Positions 25,796 to 34,149 of a stretch of DNA of 36,444 nt are shown here, one piece after another. The translations under genes were made by a program, and so were the position numbers. The notes beneath the pieces are model-generated. The model ran no database searches. It had not been told where the DNA came from and saw nothing but the letters and a program-made list of their open reading frames with translations. Each line of letters starts with the position of its first letter. The stretch's first letter is position 1. Where the stretch lies: positions 1 through 36,444 of the forward strand of contig DEPD01000183.1 of NCBI GenBank assembly GCA_002358575.1, written 5' to 3'. The stretch comes from Lachnospiraceae bacterium UBA3401. GTDB lineage: Bacteria > Bacillota > Clostridia > Lachnospirales > Lachnospiraceae.

Positions 25796-26230
25796 ATGCA
25801 AAAGATGAGTATAAAAAATCACATTGTGCCATACATGCATCGTGCGAAATATTATGAGACAGATCAGATGGGGATTATCCATCACTCCAACTATATTCGA
25901 TGGATGGAGGAGGCACGGATGGATGCCATGAGTCAATTTGGAATATCGTACAATAACATGGAAAAAAACGGTATTATAAGTCCAGTTGTCTCAGTATCTT
26001 GCCAATATAAAAGCATGGTGCATTTTGACGATATCGTACAGATTCAAGTAAGTGTCACAAAGTATAATGGTGTGCGGTTGGATTTAGCATATGAGATAAC
26101 GGATAACAGTACTGGGGAACTGCGCACAAAAGGAACAAGCACACATTGTTTTCTGGACAAGGCAGGGCATGTTATTTCATTGAAACATGATTTTCCTGAT
26201 ATTGACCAGCGATTTCGACAGATGCTGTGA
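25796..26230 (+). CDS. Hot-dog-fold acyl-CoA thioesterase (YbgC/FadM type)
   Basis: A 144-residue 4HBT-family thioesterase. The catalytic region RAKYYETDQMGIIHHSNYIRWMEEARMD contains the conserved Asp of the YbgC/4-hydroxybenzoyl-CoA class. The rest (VSVSCQYKSMVHFDDIVQIQV, GTSTHCFLDKAG) follows the hot-dog fold. The natural substrate cannot be told. Two ATGs are possible; 25796 lies 5 bases after GGGG, and 25805 would have a longer spacing. Confidence 0.88.
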   Translation: MQKMSIKNHIVPYMHRAKYYETDQMGIIHHSNYIRWMEEARMDAMSQFGISYNNMEKNGIISPVVSVSCQYKSMVHFDDIVQIQVSVTKYNGVRLDLAYEITDNSTGELRTKGTSTHCFLDKAGHVISLKHDFPDIDQRFRQML

Positions 26231-26309
26231 TGTAAAAAAAGATTGCAAAAGAACTCTCGTAAGATTTTTATAATAAAACAATTATATAAAAAGAAAGGAA
26301 TGGGATTAC

Positions 26310-27788
26310 ATGAGAGAGATAAATGAACAACAGATTTTAGCGCTGGCGCCAAATGCAGCAGCGGCCTCAAACGGCAAGAAAATTTCGCAGAAAGGCGGTT
26401 TTGTCAAACTTGAGCGGTCAGAGGATGACACATTTTATATGGGGGAGTGTACCGGCAGTGGCAAGAGTAATTACATTACATCGGCAGATTACATAGACGA
26501 GAACAACCCTGTATATCGTTGTTCTTGCCCGAGCAGGCAGTTTCCTTGCAAGCACAGTTTAGCGCTCATGTATGAGATGCTTGCGAAAAAGGAGTTTGGC
26601 ATTTGTGAGATTCCAGAAGATATTCAGAAAAAGCGCGAAAAGAAGCAGGCGAAAGAAAATAAGGCGAATGAGGCGGCAAAGCCAGAGAGCGAGATGACTG
26701 AGGAGGAAAAGAAGAAGGCAGAAAAGAAAAAGGCAACTGCTGCAAGGACTGCAAAAAATGCAAGGGTGAAAAAAATAAAGACACAGATTGAAGGGCTAGA
26801 TTTGGTTGAGAAGGTTGTTATGGAGTTGATGTCAGCGGGATTAGGAACAATTGGAGGCGCTTCGATCAAGACATATCAAGAGCTTGCAAAGCAGATGGGC
26901 GATTATTATCTTCCTGGTCCACAGAGACTGTGCAGTCAGTTGTTAATTGAGATCACAGAATTTCAGAAAGACCAAGATGAATCTCATTATGATGCGGCAA
27001 TCAGCGTGCTGGAAAAGCTCTGGAGTTTAATTAAAAAGTCGCGTCAATATTTGAATGAGAAAATTGAAAATGATGATGTGACGTTGGAAGATACGATTCT
27101 GTATGAGGAATTGGGTGGCATCTGGAAACTGTCGGAGTTGGAGGAATTAGGCAAAAACAAAAAGGATGCAAGTCTGATGCAACTATCATTCTGGGTGGTT
27201 TACGACGAGGCGAGAAAAGAGTATGTTGACACAGGGTGTTGGGCGGATTTGGACACTGGCGAAATTTATATGAATTACAATTATCGTCCAATAAAATCGT
27301 TAAAGTATGTCAAACAGGAGGACAGTGTTTTTGGTGTGGCAAAAGTGCCGAGCGCAGTGTTTTATCCAGGCGATGGAAATGTCAGGGTTCGTTGGGAAAA
27401 TGCTCAGATACGCGAATATGAACAGGCGGATTACGAGGCAGTATTTGAATATGCTGTTACCTCTGTGAAACAGGAGGCAAAGGCTGTTAAGAATTTCCTA
27501 AAAAATGCAATGACCCAACCTTGGATGATCAAGCTGATTTCATTTAATAAAATTGGGAAAATTGGCGAGGATTTTGTGTTGGCAGACAAGAATAACGATA
27601 CAATTCTTTTAGGAGATATGCCAAATATGGAGGAGACTGTTGTGCGGCTTTCCATGTTGCCAAATGCTTCTTTGCTTGAGAATCAGGTACTTTTGGGGGC
27701 ATTTTATTACAATCGAGAGAACCGCAGACTTATGGTACAGCCACTCAGTATAATCACACATGACGCAGTGGTGCGATTGTTGTACTAA
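26310..27788 (+). CDS. SWIM zinc-finger protein
   Basis: A 492-residue protein. The SWIM motif CxCx6CxH is at Cys71, Cys73, Cys80 and His82 (CSCPSRQFPCKH). A Lys/Glu/Ala-rich charged linker follows (about 105-150, predicted coiled coil), then a ~330-residue domain with no motif I know. SWIM domains bind DNA or proteins. AAGAAAGGAATGGG precedes the ATG. SWIM proteins of this size occur with MoxR-type AAA+ ATPases, DUF5682 and VWA proteins in bacterial gene clusters, and this gene opens such a cluster here. The exact role of the cluster is unknown to me. Confidence 0.8.
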   Translation: MREINEQQILALAPNAAAASNGKKISQKGGFVKLERSEDDTFYMGECTGSGKSNYITSADYIDENNPVYRCSCPSRQFPCKHSLALMYEMLAKKEFGICEIPEDIQKKREKKQAKENKANEAAKPESEMTEEEKKKAEKKKATAARTAKNARVKKIKTQIEGLDLVEKVVMELMSAGLGTIGGASIKTYQELAKQMGDYYLPGPQRLCSQLLIEITEFQKDQDESHYDAAISVLEKLWSLIKKSRQYLNEKIENDDVTLEDTILYEELGGIWKLSELEELGKNKKDASLMQLSFWVVYDEARKEYVDTGCWADLDTGEIYMNYNYRPIKSLKYVKQEDSVFGVAKVPSAVFYPGDGNVRVRWENAQIREYEQADYEAVFEYAVTSVKQEAKAVKNFLKNAMTQPWMIKLISFNKIGKIGEDFVLADKNNDTILLGDMPNMEETVVRLSMLPNASLLENQVLLGAFYYNRENRRLMVQPLSIITHDAVVRLLY

Positions 27789-27867
27789 GGGGCTGAAAAA
27801 TTAAAGTATGGAAGCTTTTAAAGACAAACATTAAAAGTTAAGAAGATTTTGATGGAAGTATCTTAAA

Positions 27868-28856
27868 ATGAGGCGCAGATTCAACACTGCAGGCTCTTGT
27901 AATCCACAGAGACATTATATGATAAGGCTTGATGACAGATTAGAAAAAATTAAGAAAGACTTTATAGATGAAGGAAGTTATTTTGTCATTAACCGAGGAC
28001 GGCAGTATGGGAAAATGACTACTTTAACGGCGTTAGAAACATATTTGAAAGATGCCTATCTTGTTTTATCACTTGATTTTCAGGAGATTGAGACGGCAAA
28101 GTTTGCCGATAATGTTTTGTTCTCATAAACTTTTGCAAAGAAATTAGCCAAAGCAGTTCGGATTGCAGAGGCGAAGGATACAGAAAAGTTACAGCAATTG
28201 TTGTTGGATTTTGTAAGGGAAAATCCAAATAGTGGATTGAGTGAATTGTTTGAATGTTTGAGTGTTCTGTGTGAAATGAGTTCTCGACCAGTTGTCTTAA
28301 TGATTGATGAGGTGGACAGTGCCAGCAATAATCAAGTGTTTATTGATTTTTTGGGACAGCTTAGAAGTTATTATCTCAAGCGGGATAGGATACCAATTTT
28401 TCACAGTGTAATTCTTGCGGGGATATATGATATTAAGAATTTGAAGTTAAAATTGCACTCTGAATCAGAACACCAGTACAATAGTCCGTGGAATAATGAG
28501 AGACGCACAGATATTATTGTTGACTATTTGGGAGGACAGTTTATCATAGAATTAAAAATCTGGCATGGAAAAGAATACAATGAGCGAGGGGAGCAGCAGC
28601 TTAGCGAATATTTGGAATATTATCGTAAACAGAAAGGCTATATGCTCAGTTTTATACTGAGTGTCAGATAAATCTGCCACTCAGTATAATATGATGCACA
28701 CAGCCACCAGTGGAACTATGCCACTGTGCGGCTGTGGCTGGCGCGATACTCATGGCAGATTTTATCTGCCATGAGTATAACTTTAATCAGCATAAGCAGA
28801 TTGGCGTGAAAGAAATTCAGGTTTGTGGAAAGACAATTGTGGAGGCGGTTGTCTAA
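27868..28856 (+). pseudogene. Broken AAA-ATPase / PD-(D/E)XK nuclease fusion
   Basis: It starts MRRRFNTAGSCNPQRHYMI, typical of the AAA-ATPase_like/PDDEXK_9 proteins common in gut Clostridia and Bacteroides. Lesions: the Walker A reads GRQYGKMTTL, with Met in place of the first Thr; an in-frame TAA lies at 28126; the middle of the protein is deleted (LKLKLHSESEHQYNSPWNN jumps to ERRTDIIVDYLGGQFIIELKIW, the nuclease core); and a structured repeat (28652-28780) interrupts the C-terminus, which resumes as GVKEIQVCGKTIVEAVV to the TAA at 28854. Clearly dead. Confidence 0.8.
28652..28780. repeat. Structured repeat, copy 1
   Basis: Left hairpin: TTATACTGAGTG (28652-28663) / CACTCAGTATAA (28678-28689) with inner CAGAT/ATCTG. 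A central stem follows (CACAGCC/GGCTGTG, CAGTGG/CCACTG). Right hairpin: ATACTCATGGCAGAT (28746-28760) / ATCTGCCATGAGTAT (28764-28778). It lies inside the broken ATPase gene. Confidence 0.8.
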
Positions 28857-28888
28857 AGAATACAAAGAAGAAAATAGGAGGGATAGAC

Positions 28889-30859
28889 ATGGATACAACA
28901 CCGATTTATGAGTTGCGGGCACGCTTGCGCGCAGCAGGGATTGCAGGAACAAGTTTGTTATCGGAGGATTTTCGACTAAAACGCGCTTATGAGGCGTTCA
29001 AACCACTTGAGGCGGCTTCGCCTGTCTTTGCAAAATTGGGACAGTTGACCACACAGTTATTAGCGCCGGATTGTCCGAATTTGCAAAATGCATTGTTGGA
29101 TACGATAACGCTTGCAGACGCTGTGATTTGCACACTGGGAACAGTGGATATAAAAGGGGAAGTTGCGGATCTTGATATTGTTGACACAGAGAGAAATACA
29201 GGCAGTATTATTGTCAATGCGCCATACTCCACGTTGAAAGAGCTTTTGGAAGCACTGACAACATCAGGAAGTGGTCATTATGCTTATGTGTGTGATGTGC
29301 GCGAAAACCGCCCAGAATTATTTCGGGATTATCGTGTGAGATACGCGTTGGTGCAAGCGTTGGGCGCTCCTTATGCAGAGCTTGCTAATGAGGTGAAACA
29401 ATGGATGAAAGAAGATCAGGACAAGACAATACTGCCACTTTTGTACAAGGACTTTGACCCCCAAGGAAAAAAGGACATGGTGCGTCGTGTGATGGTGATT
29501 GATGCAATTGCAGGTGCAGAGGCGAATGATTTCTATCTTGAGATGCTTAAAGGCGCGCAGAAAGATATTCGTCTGGCGCTGCTCAATGCACTGCGCCATA
29601 ATTCAGATAATGTCACCTTGCTTTTGGATTTGGCAAAGAAAGAAAAAGGGAAGAACAAAGATAAAGTCTTGGAGCTGCTCGCGGAGATGGAGGAGGCAAA
29701 AGCATGTGATTTCTATCAAGAAATGATGAAGAAAAAACCAGAAAATGCATTACAAAATCTTAAAAATACAACGACAGAGTGGTCGGCAGAATTAGTTGCT
29801 GCACAATGCAATGAGATGCTTGTACAAATTGATGCATTAGACAAGACAACATCAGATGAAAAGAAATTTGAAGTGTCTGAGAGACTGCAAAAGGTAATTC
29901 GCGCATTGTTTGGAAAGGGAGGGACTATAATCTGTGAATGTTATCGCAGTCTGCTTGCACGAAAAGATAAAATTAATCCTCTATTTCGAGAAACATGGAA
30001 AGTTGACAAAAAAAATAATTATACAGATATACTGCGATATGGAGTGCTTGACATTACAGAGGAGTCTTTTAGCAGTTCATTTGCTGCAAGTGCTAGAAAA
30101 ATTGAAATTGCGTTAGGAAAGATTTTGCATCATTCTCTGCTTGTCAATCCAGATACCGCATTGCAGGAACTTGCATTGGAATTGTATACAGGAAATGTAA
30201 ACTTCTTGCCGGCGGCTGTCACAGCAAAATTAATTCGGAATGAAGAATGTACACAGTGGCTTATAATGTCAGTTCCAGAACAATCCAAAGAACATATGAA
30301 CGCGGTACTAGAAGCAGCAATTTATATTGAATGGGATCAAAAACAAAAAGGATATCAGTTTGCTGGAAATTATATAGACACCTATGCAGATAGCTATGAA
30401 TATGAGCATTACAATCCGCTTAAAACTGTGGAAGTGCCTATTCCATTAACGCATGCAAAAGAGATAATGGATTGGTTAAAGCGATATGGAACAAAAGCAG
30501 CAGATGATATTTTAGGAAAATGGGTTGCATTAAATGATAAAGAGCAATGTCAGGAAATGGGAGAATATTTTTATAAGAGGGCATTGGTTTCTCCAGATAA
30601 TCACAGCGATATTTATTATATGAAGAAGTGTGGCTGGACAGTATGTAAAGGGCTGGGAGTAAAATATATAAAGAACAATCCAAATGTTACAGCGTGGTCT
30701 TTATACTACTGGTTATCGGATTTGTCAGAGGATAAAGCGGCTGTTATGGAAGAAGCAAAAGCAATCTGTGATAAGATAAAAAGTGGTGAGATTAAAATGA
30801 AAAGTTCTAAGCTACAGGACTTTGAAAAATATATGGATAACTGGTATGAGAGATCCTAA
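28889..30859 (+). CDS. Large helical-repeat protein, paralogue 1
   Basis: A 656-residue soluble protein starting MDTTPIYELRARLRAAGIAG behind TAGGAGGG. It appears all-helical, with HEAT-like segments in the middle (DKTILPLLYKDFDPQGKKDMVRR, LLDLAKKEKGKNKDKVLELLAEM). A Cys/Trp motif CGWTVCKGLGVKYI lies near the C-terminus. No catalytic motif is visible. It is a close paralogue of the next gene over the full length, most strongly in the first ~70 residues. Its place between SWIM and MoxR genes suggests a scaffold or substrate-binding part of one complex. A relation to the DUF5691-type proteins found in similar clusters is possible but not shown. Confidence 0.75.
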   Translation: MDTTPIYELRARLRAAGIAGTSLLSEDFRLKRAYEAFKPLEAASPVFAKLGQLTTQLLAPDCPNLQNALLDTITLADAVICTLGTVDIKGEVADLDIVDTERNTGSIIVNAPYSTLKELLEALTTSGSGHYAYVCDVRENRPELFRDYRVRYALVQALGAPYAELANEVKQWMKEDQDKTILPLLYKDFDPQGKKDMVRRVMVIDAIAGAEANDFYLEMLKGAQKDIRLALLNALRHNSDNVTLLLDLAKKEKGKNKDKVLELLAEMEEAKACDFYQEMMKKKPENALQNLKNTTTEWSAELVAAQCNEMLVQIDALDKTTSDEKKFEVSERLQKVIRALFGKGGTIICECYRSLLARKDKINPLFRETWKVDKKNNYTDILRYGVLDITEESFSSSFAASARKIEIALGKILHHSLLVNPDTALQELALELYTGNVNFLPAAVTAKLIRNEECTQWLIMSVPEQSKEHMNAVLEAAIYIEWDQKQKGYQFAGNYIDTYADSYEYEHYNPLKTVEVPIPLTHAKEIMDWLKRYGTKAADDILGKWVALNDKEQCQEMGEYFYKRALVSPDNHSDIYYMKKCGWTVCKGLGVKYIKNNPNVTAWSLYYWLSDLSEDKAAVMEEAKAICDKIKSGEIKMKSSKLQDFEKYMDNWYERS

Positions 30860-30881
30860 AATCAAATAAAGAGGTAGTATA

Positions 30882-32864
30882 ATGGATACAACACCAATTT
30901 ATGAGCTGCGGGCACGTTTGCGCACAGTATGTATTGCAGGAACAAGTCTACTATCGGAAGACTTTCGATTAAAACGCGCCTATGATGCGTTTAAGCCATT
31001 GGAGGGAGCTTCGCCTGTCTTTGCAAAATTAGGGCAGTTGACAGCGCAGCTATTTTCGCCGGACTGTCCAAATCTGCAAGGTGCGCTTTTGGATGCTATC
31101 ACGTTGACTGATGCTGTAATTTGTACGCTGGGAGCGGTGGATACACAAGGGGAAATAGAGTCTTTTACAATTACTGCACTGGAAACAAGTACAGACAGTA
31201 TTGTGGTCAATGCGCCTTATTCTGCGTTAAAAGAATTGCTCGATGCGCTGACAACATCAGGCGGCGGTCACTATGGATATGTATGTGAAATGCATGATAG
31301 TCACCCAGAACTTTTTCGGGACTATCGTGTAAAGTATACGTTGGTTCAGGCATTGGGTGCTTCCTATGCAGAGCTTGCAGATAAAGTGGAAGAGTGGCTA
31401 AGAGAAAGCAATGACAAAACAATTTTACCACTTTTATATAAAGATTTTGACCCAAAAGGGAAAAAGGAAATGGTGCGCCGCGTAAGATTAATCAGTGCGC
31501 TTGCCGGTGCCAAGGCAAACAATTTTTATGTTAAGATGCTAAAGGAAGCACAGCGGGAGGTGCGCACAGAGTTAATTGATGCGCTTCGTCATGATCCTGG
31601 AAATATGTCATTGCTGTTTTCATTGTCAAAGACAGAAAAAGGAAAAAATAGAGATAAAGTATTTGAGCTGATTGCGGGGATACAGGATGAGGAAGTCAAT
31701 AACTTTTTCAAGGAATTAGCAAAGAAAAAATTGGATATTGTCTTGATATATCTCAGAAATTCAACGACAGACTGGTCTTCGGATCTGGTAGCGGAAGTTT
31801 GTGAAAAAATCTTGGAAGAGCTGAAATTGGTAGATGACGATTCAGCTAAGGAGAAACAAGAAGTATCGGATAGATTGCAGCTTTTGGTGAGAGCTATTTT
31901 TGGCAAGGGCGGTCCCCGAATTTGTGAATGTTATAGAAAACTTCTTGCAAATAAAGAAAAAATAGACATGCTTCTGAAAAAAACATGGCGAAAACCTCAA
32001 AGTGTGTATTACTATGATGTATTGCAGTATGGTGTGCTGCAGTCTTGTCGATATTGGTACGAATCGAAAGTGCGTGATATTGAGACAGCACTAGGAAAAA
32101 TCTTGCATCATTCTCTGCTTGTGAATCCCGATCCAGAATTGGGAGCGCTTGCATATGAATTGTATCAAAATGCAGATTCTAAAAAAACGAATCTAAAATT
32201 TTTGCCAGCGGCTGTTACCGTGCAGTTTTGTGATGATGAGGATTGCACAGAATGGCTGGAACAGCAAGCGAAAGATAAAATCCTTCTTGTGTCAAAGTTT
32301 TCAAAGGAACGCATGAAGGCGATTACGGAGGCAGCAGCATATATAAGATGGAATGCAATAGAAAACAGTTATGAATTTTTTGGCTCTTATTTAGATGTTC
32401 ATCCAGAATTTAAAAGTATTGCGAGACCAATTAAATTATCCCATGCAAGAGAGATTGTGGAGTGGTTTCAAAAGCATTCCTCAAAATTGGTAGATGAGAT
32501 GTTATCATATTGGATACCGTTCAATAATAAATGCATGTGTAGTATGATGGGAAAATATTTTTATAAGAAGGCGCTGATAACTGGCGATAACCGCATGTAT
32601 CTGTCAAGCATGAAGGCGTGTGGATGGACGGTCTGTGAAGGTCTTGCCATACATTATTGTAAAAGCAAAGAAAGACAAATTAGCCAATGGGAGCTATACA
32701 ATTATTTGGCGGAAATGCCAGGTGACAGGGAAGCCAAGCGCGCGGAAGCACAGAAACTCAAGGAATTAATAAGGACTGGGGAAATCAATCCAAGTAAAAT
32801 TGATATCCTTAGTCTTGATGTGTGGATTGAGAAAAATTTATATACTGGCGGTCGAAAAGACTGA
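30882..32864 (+). CDS. Large helical-repeat protein, paralogue 2
   Basis: A 660-residue protein 22 bp after its paralogue, starting MDTTPIYELRARLRTVCIAG behind AAAGAGGTAG. The same architecture repeats: an N-terminal conserved block, HEAT-like middle, GKGGPRICECYRKLL, the LGKILHHSLLVNPD block, and the C-terminal CGWTVCEGLAIHY. Divergence is greatest in the linker regions. The last codons (YTGGRKD and stop) fall within the left hairpin of structured repeat copy 2, so the repeat's arrival probably altered the C-terminus. Tandem duplication within the cluster is the simplest origin. Confidence 0.75.
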   Translation: MDTTPIYELRARLRTVCIAGTSLLSEDFRLKRAYDAFKPLEGASPVFAKLGQLTAQLFSPDCPNLQGALLDAITLTDAVICTLGAVDTQGEIESFTITALETSTDSIVVNAPYSALKELLDALTTSGGGHYGYVCEMHDSHPELFRDYRVKYTLVQALGASYAELADKVEEWLRESNDKTILPLLYKDFDPKGKKEMVRRVRLISALAGAKANNFYVKMLKEAQREVRTELIDALRHDPGNMSLLFSLSKTEKGKNRDKVFELIAGIQDEEVNNFFKELAKKKLDIVLIYLRNSTTDWSSDLVAEVCEKILEELKLVDDDSAKEKQEVSDRLQLLVRAIFGKGGPRICECYRKLLANKEKIDMLLKKTWRKPQSVYYYDVLQYGVLQSCRYWYESKVRDIETALGKILHHSLLVNPDPELGALAYELYQNADSKKTNLKFLPAAVTVQFCDDEDCTEWLEQQAKDKILLVSKFSKERMKAITEAAAYIRWNAIENSYEFFGSYLDVHPEFKSIARPIKLSHAREIVEWFQKHSSKLVDEMLSYWIPFNNKCMCSMMGKYFYKKALITGDNRMYLSSMKACGWTVCEGLAIHYCKSKERQISQWELYNYLAEMPGDREAKRAEAQKLKELIRTGEINPSKIDILSLDVWIEKNLYTGGRKD

Positions 32865-32998
32865 CCGCTCAGTATAATGTGATGCGCACAACCGCAATCT
32901 GAAAAATCTTATATGATAATTTTTCAGGTAGGAAACATACCGCTTTGCGGCTGCGGTTGGCGCGATATTCACGACAGATTTCATCTGTCGTGAATATA
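32841..32998. repeat. Structured repeat, copy 2
   Basis: Same layout and orientation as 28652-28780. Left hairpin TATACTG-GCGGTC (32841-32853) / GACCGC-T-CAGTATA (32863-32876). A central part carries an extra CTGAAAAAT/ATTTTTCAG stem. Right hairpin ATATTCACGACAGAT (32965-32979) / ATCTGTCGTGAATAT (32983-32997). Conserved single-stranded blocks are TGATGCrCACA and TGGCGCGATA. Confidence 0.8.
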
Positions 32999-33033
32999 AA
33001 TGATAGTAATGATTTGAGAAAGGAAAATACAGA

Positions 33034-34119
33034 ATGAGCGAAGAATTATTGAGACTGCCAGCAGAGCAGTTATTTCAGAAGGAAATTGACGCATTGATTG
33101 CAGCAGAGAAAAATCCAATTCCAACAGGATGGCGTATGTCACCGCAGTCTGTAAAGACTTATATTTGCGGCGGAAAGGTTGGAAAGACTGAGATTACGCC
33201 AAAATACATAGGACATGAGCGCTTGGTGGAGATTGCAATTTCTACGCTTGTCACAGACAGAGCATTGTTGTTGATTGGAGAGCCAGGAACGGCAAAGAGC
33301 TGGCTTTCTGAGCATTTGACAGCCGCTATCAATGGCGATTCCACAAAAGTGATTCAGGGAACAGCAGGAACCACAGAGGAACAGATTAAATATTCTTGGA
33401 ATTATGCAATGCTGATTGCGCAGGGACCGTCGCACGAAGCAATGCTCAAGAGTCCTGTTTTCAATGCAATGGAGACGGGATCTATCGCGCGCGTTGAGGA
33501 AATTTCGCGCTGTGCCTCTGAAGTGCAGGATGCATTGATTTCGATTTTATCAGAAAAGAGAATCTCGGTTCCAGAACTTGCGGTTGAAGTAGCGGCGAAA
33601 AAAGGTTTTTCTGTGATTGCGACGGCAAATACAAGAGACAAGGGCGTGAACGAAATGTCAGCCGCACTAAAGCGTCGTTTTAATATTGTGGTGCTTCCAG
33701 CGCCGGCAAATTTAAATTCTGAAATGGAGATTGTCAGAACAAGAGTGACACAGTTGTCACAAAATCTTGATTTGAACGCAACACAGCCTACAGATAGTGT
33801 TGTAGAGAAAGTATGTACGATATTTCGTGAGCTTCGCTGTGGAGAGACGCTTGACCGCGCTCAGAAAGTAAAAGGCACATCAGGTGTTCTATCTACTGCA
33901 GAAGCGATTTCTCTGCTGTGCAACAGCATGGCGCTGGCGGGAAGTTTTGGAAATGGTACAGTAACAAATGAGGATTTGGCAGCAGCATTGCAAGGTGCAG
34001 TGATTAAAGATGAGGATAAAGACAAAGTAGCGTGGAAAGAATATCTGGAAAATGTTATGAAAAAGCGTGGTTCGGAGTGGTCAGGGCTGTATCGGGCGTG
34101 CAAGGAGTTGACGGTTTAG
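33034..34119 (+). CDS. MoxR-family AAA+ ATPase
   Basis: A 361-residue AAA+ protein of the MoxR clade. Walker A IGEPGTAKS (81-89); the Walker B/sensor region is atypical, reading SIARVEEISRCASEVQDALISILSEKRI, where MoxR proteins usually have a clear DEI; sensor 1 lies in VIATANTRDKGVNEMSAALKRRFN, with the arginine finger. MoxR ATPases act as chaperones with VWA partners, often in metal-centre insertion or complex assembly. AGAAAGGAAA precedes the start. It is followed by the DUF5682 gene after 30 bp, and a VWA gene would be expected beyond the window. Confidence 0.88.
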   Translation: MSEELLRLPAEQLFQKEIDALIAAEKNPIPTGWRMSPQSVKTYICGGKVGKTEITPKYIGHERLVEIAISTLVTDRALLLIGEPGTAKSWLSEHLTAAINGDSTKVIQGTAGTTEEQIKYSWNYAMLIAQGPSHEAMLKSPVFNAMETGSIARVEEISRCASEVQDALISILSEKRISVPELAVEVAAKKGFSVIATANTRDKGVNEMSAALKRRFNIVVLPAPANLNSEMEIVRTRVTQLSQNLDLNATQPTDSVVEKVCTIFRELRCGETLDRAQKVKGTSGVLSTAEAISLLCNSMALAGSFGNGTVTNEDLAAALQGAVIKDEDKDKVAWKEYLENVMKKRGSEWSGLYRACKELTV

Positions 34120-34149
34120 TACCTGTTTAGGAAGGTAAGGAAGAGATAG

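Noticed and set aside
28652..28780. Rho-independent terminator
   Set aside because: The right hairpin is strong, but no T-run follows, a second copy with compensatory changes exists, and it interrupts a coding frame; a repeat fits better.
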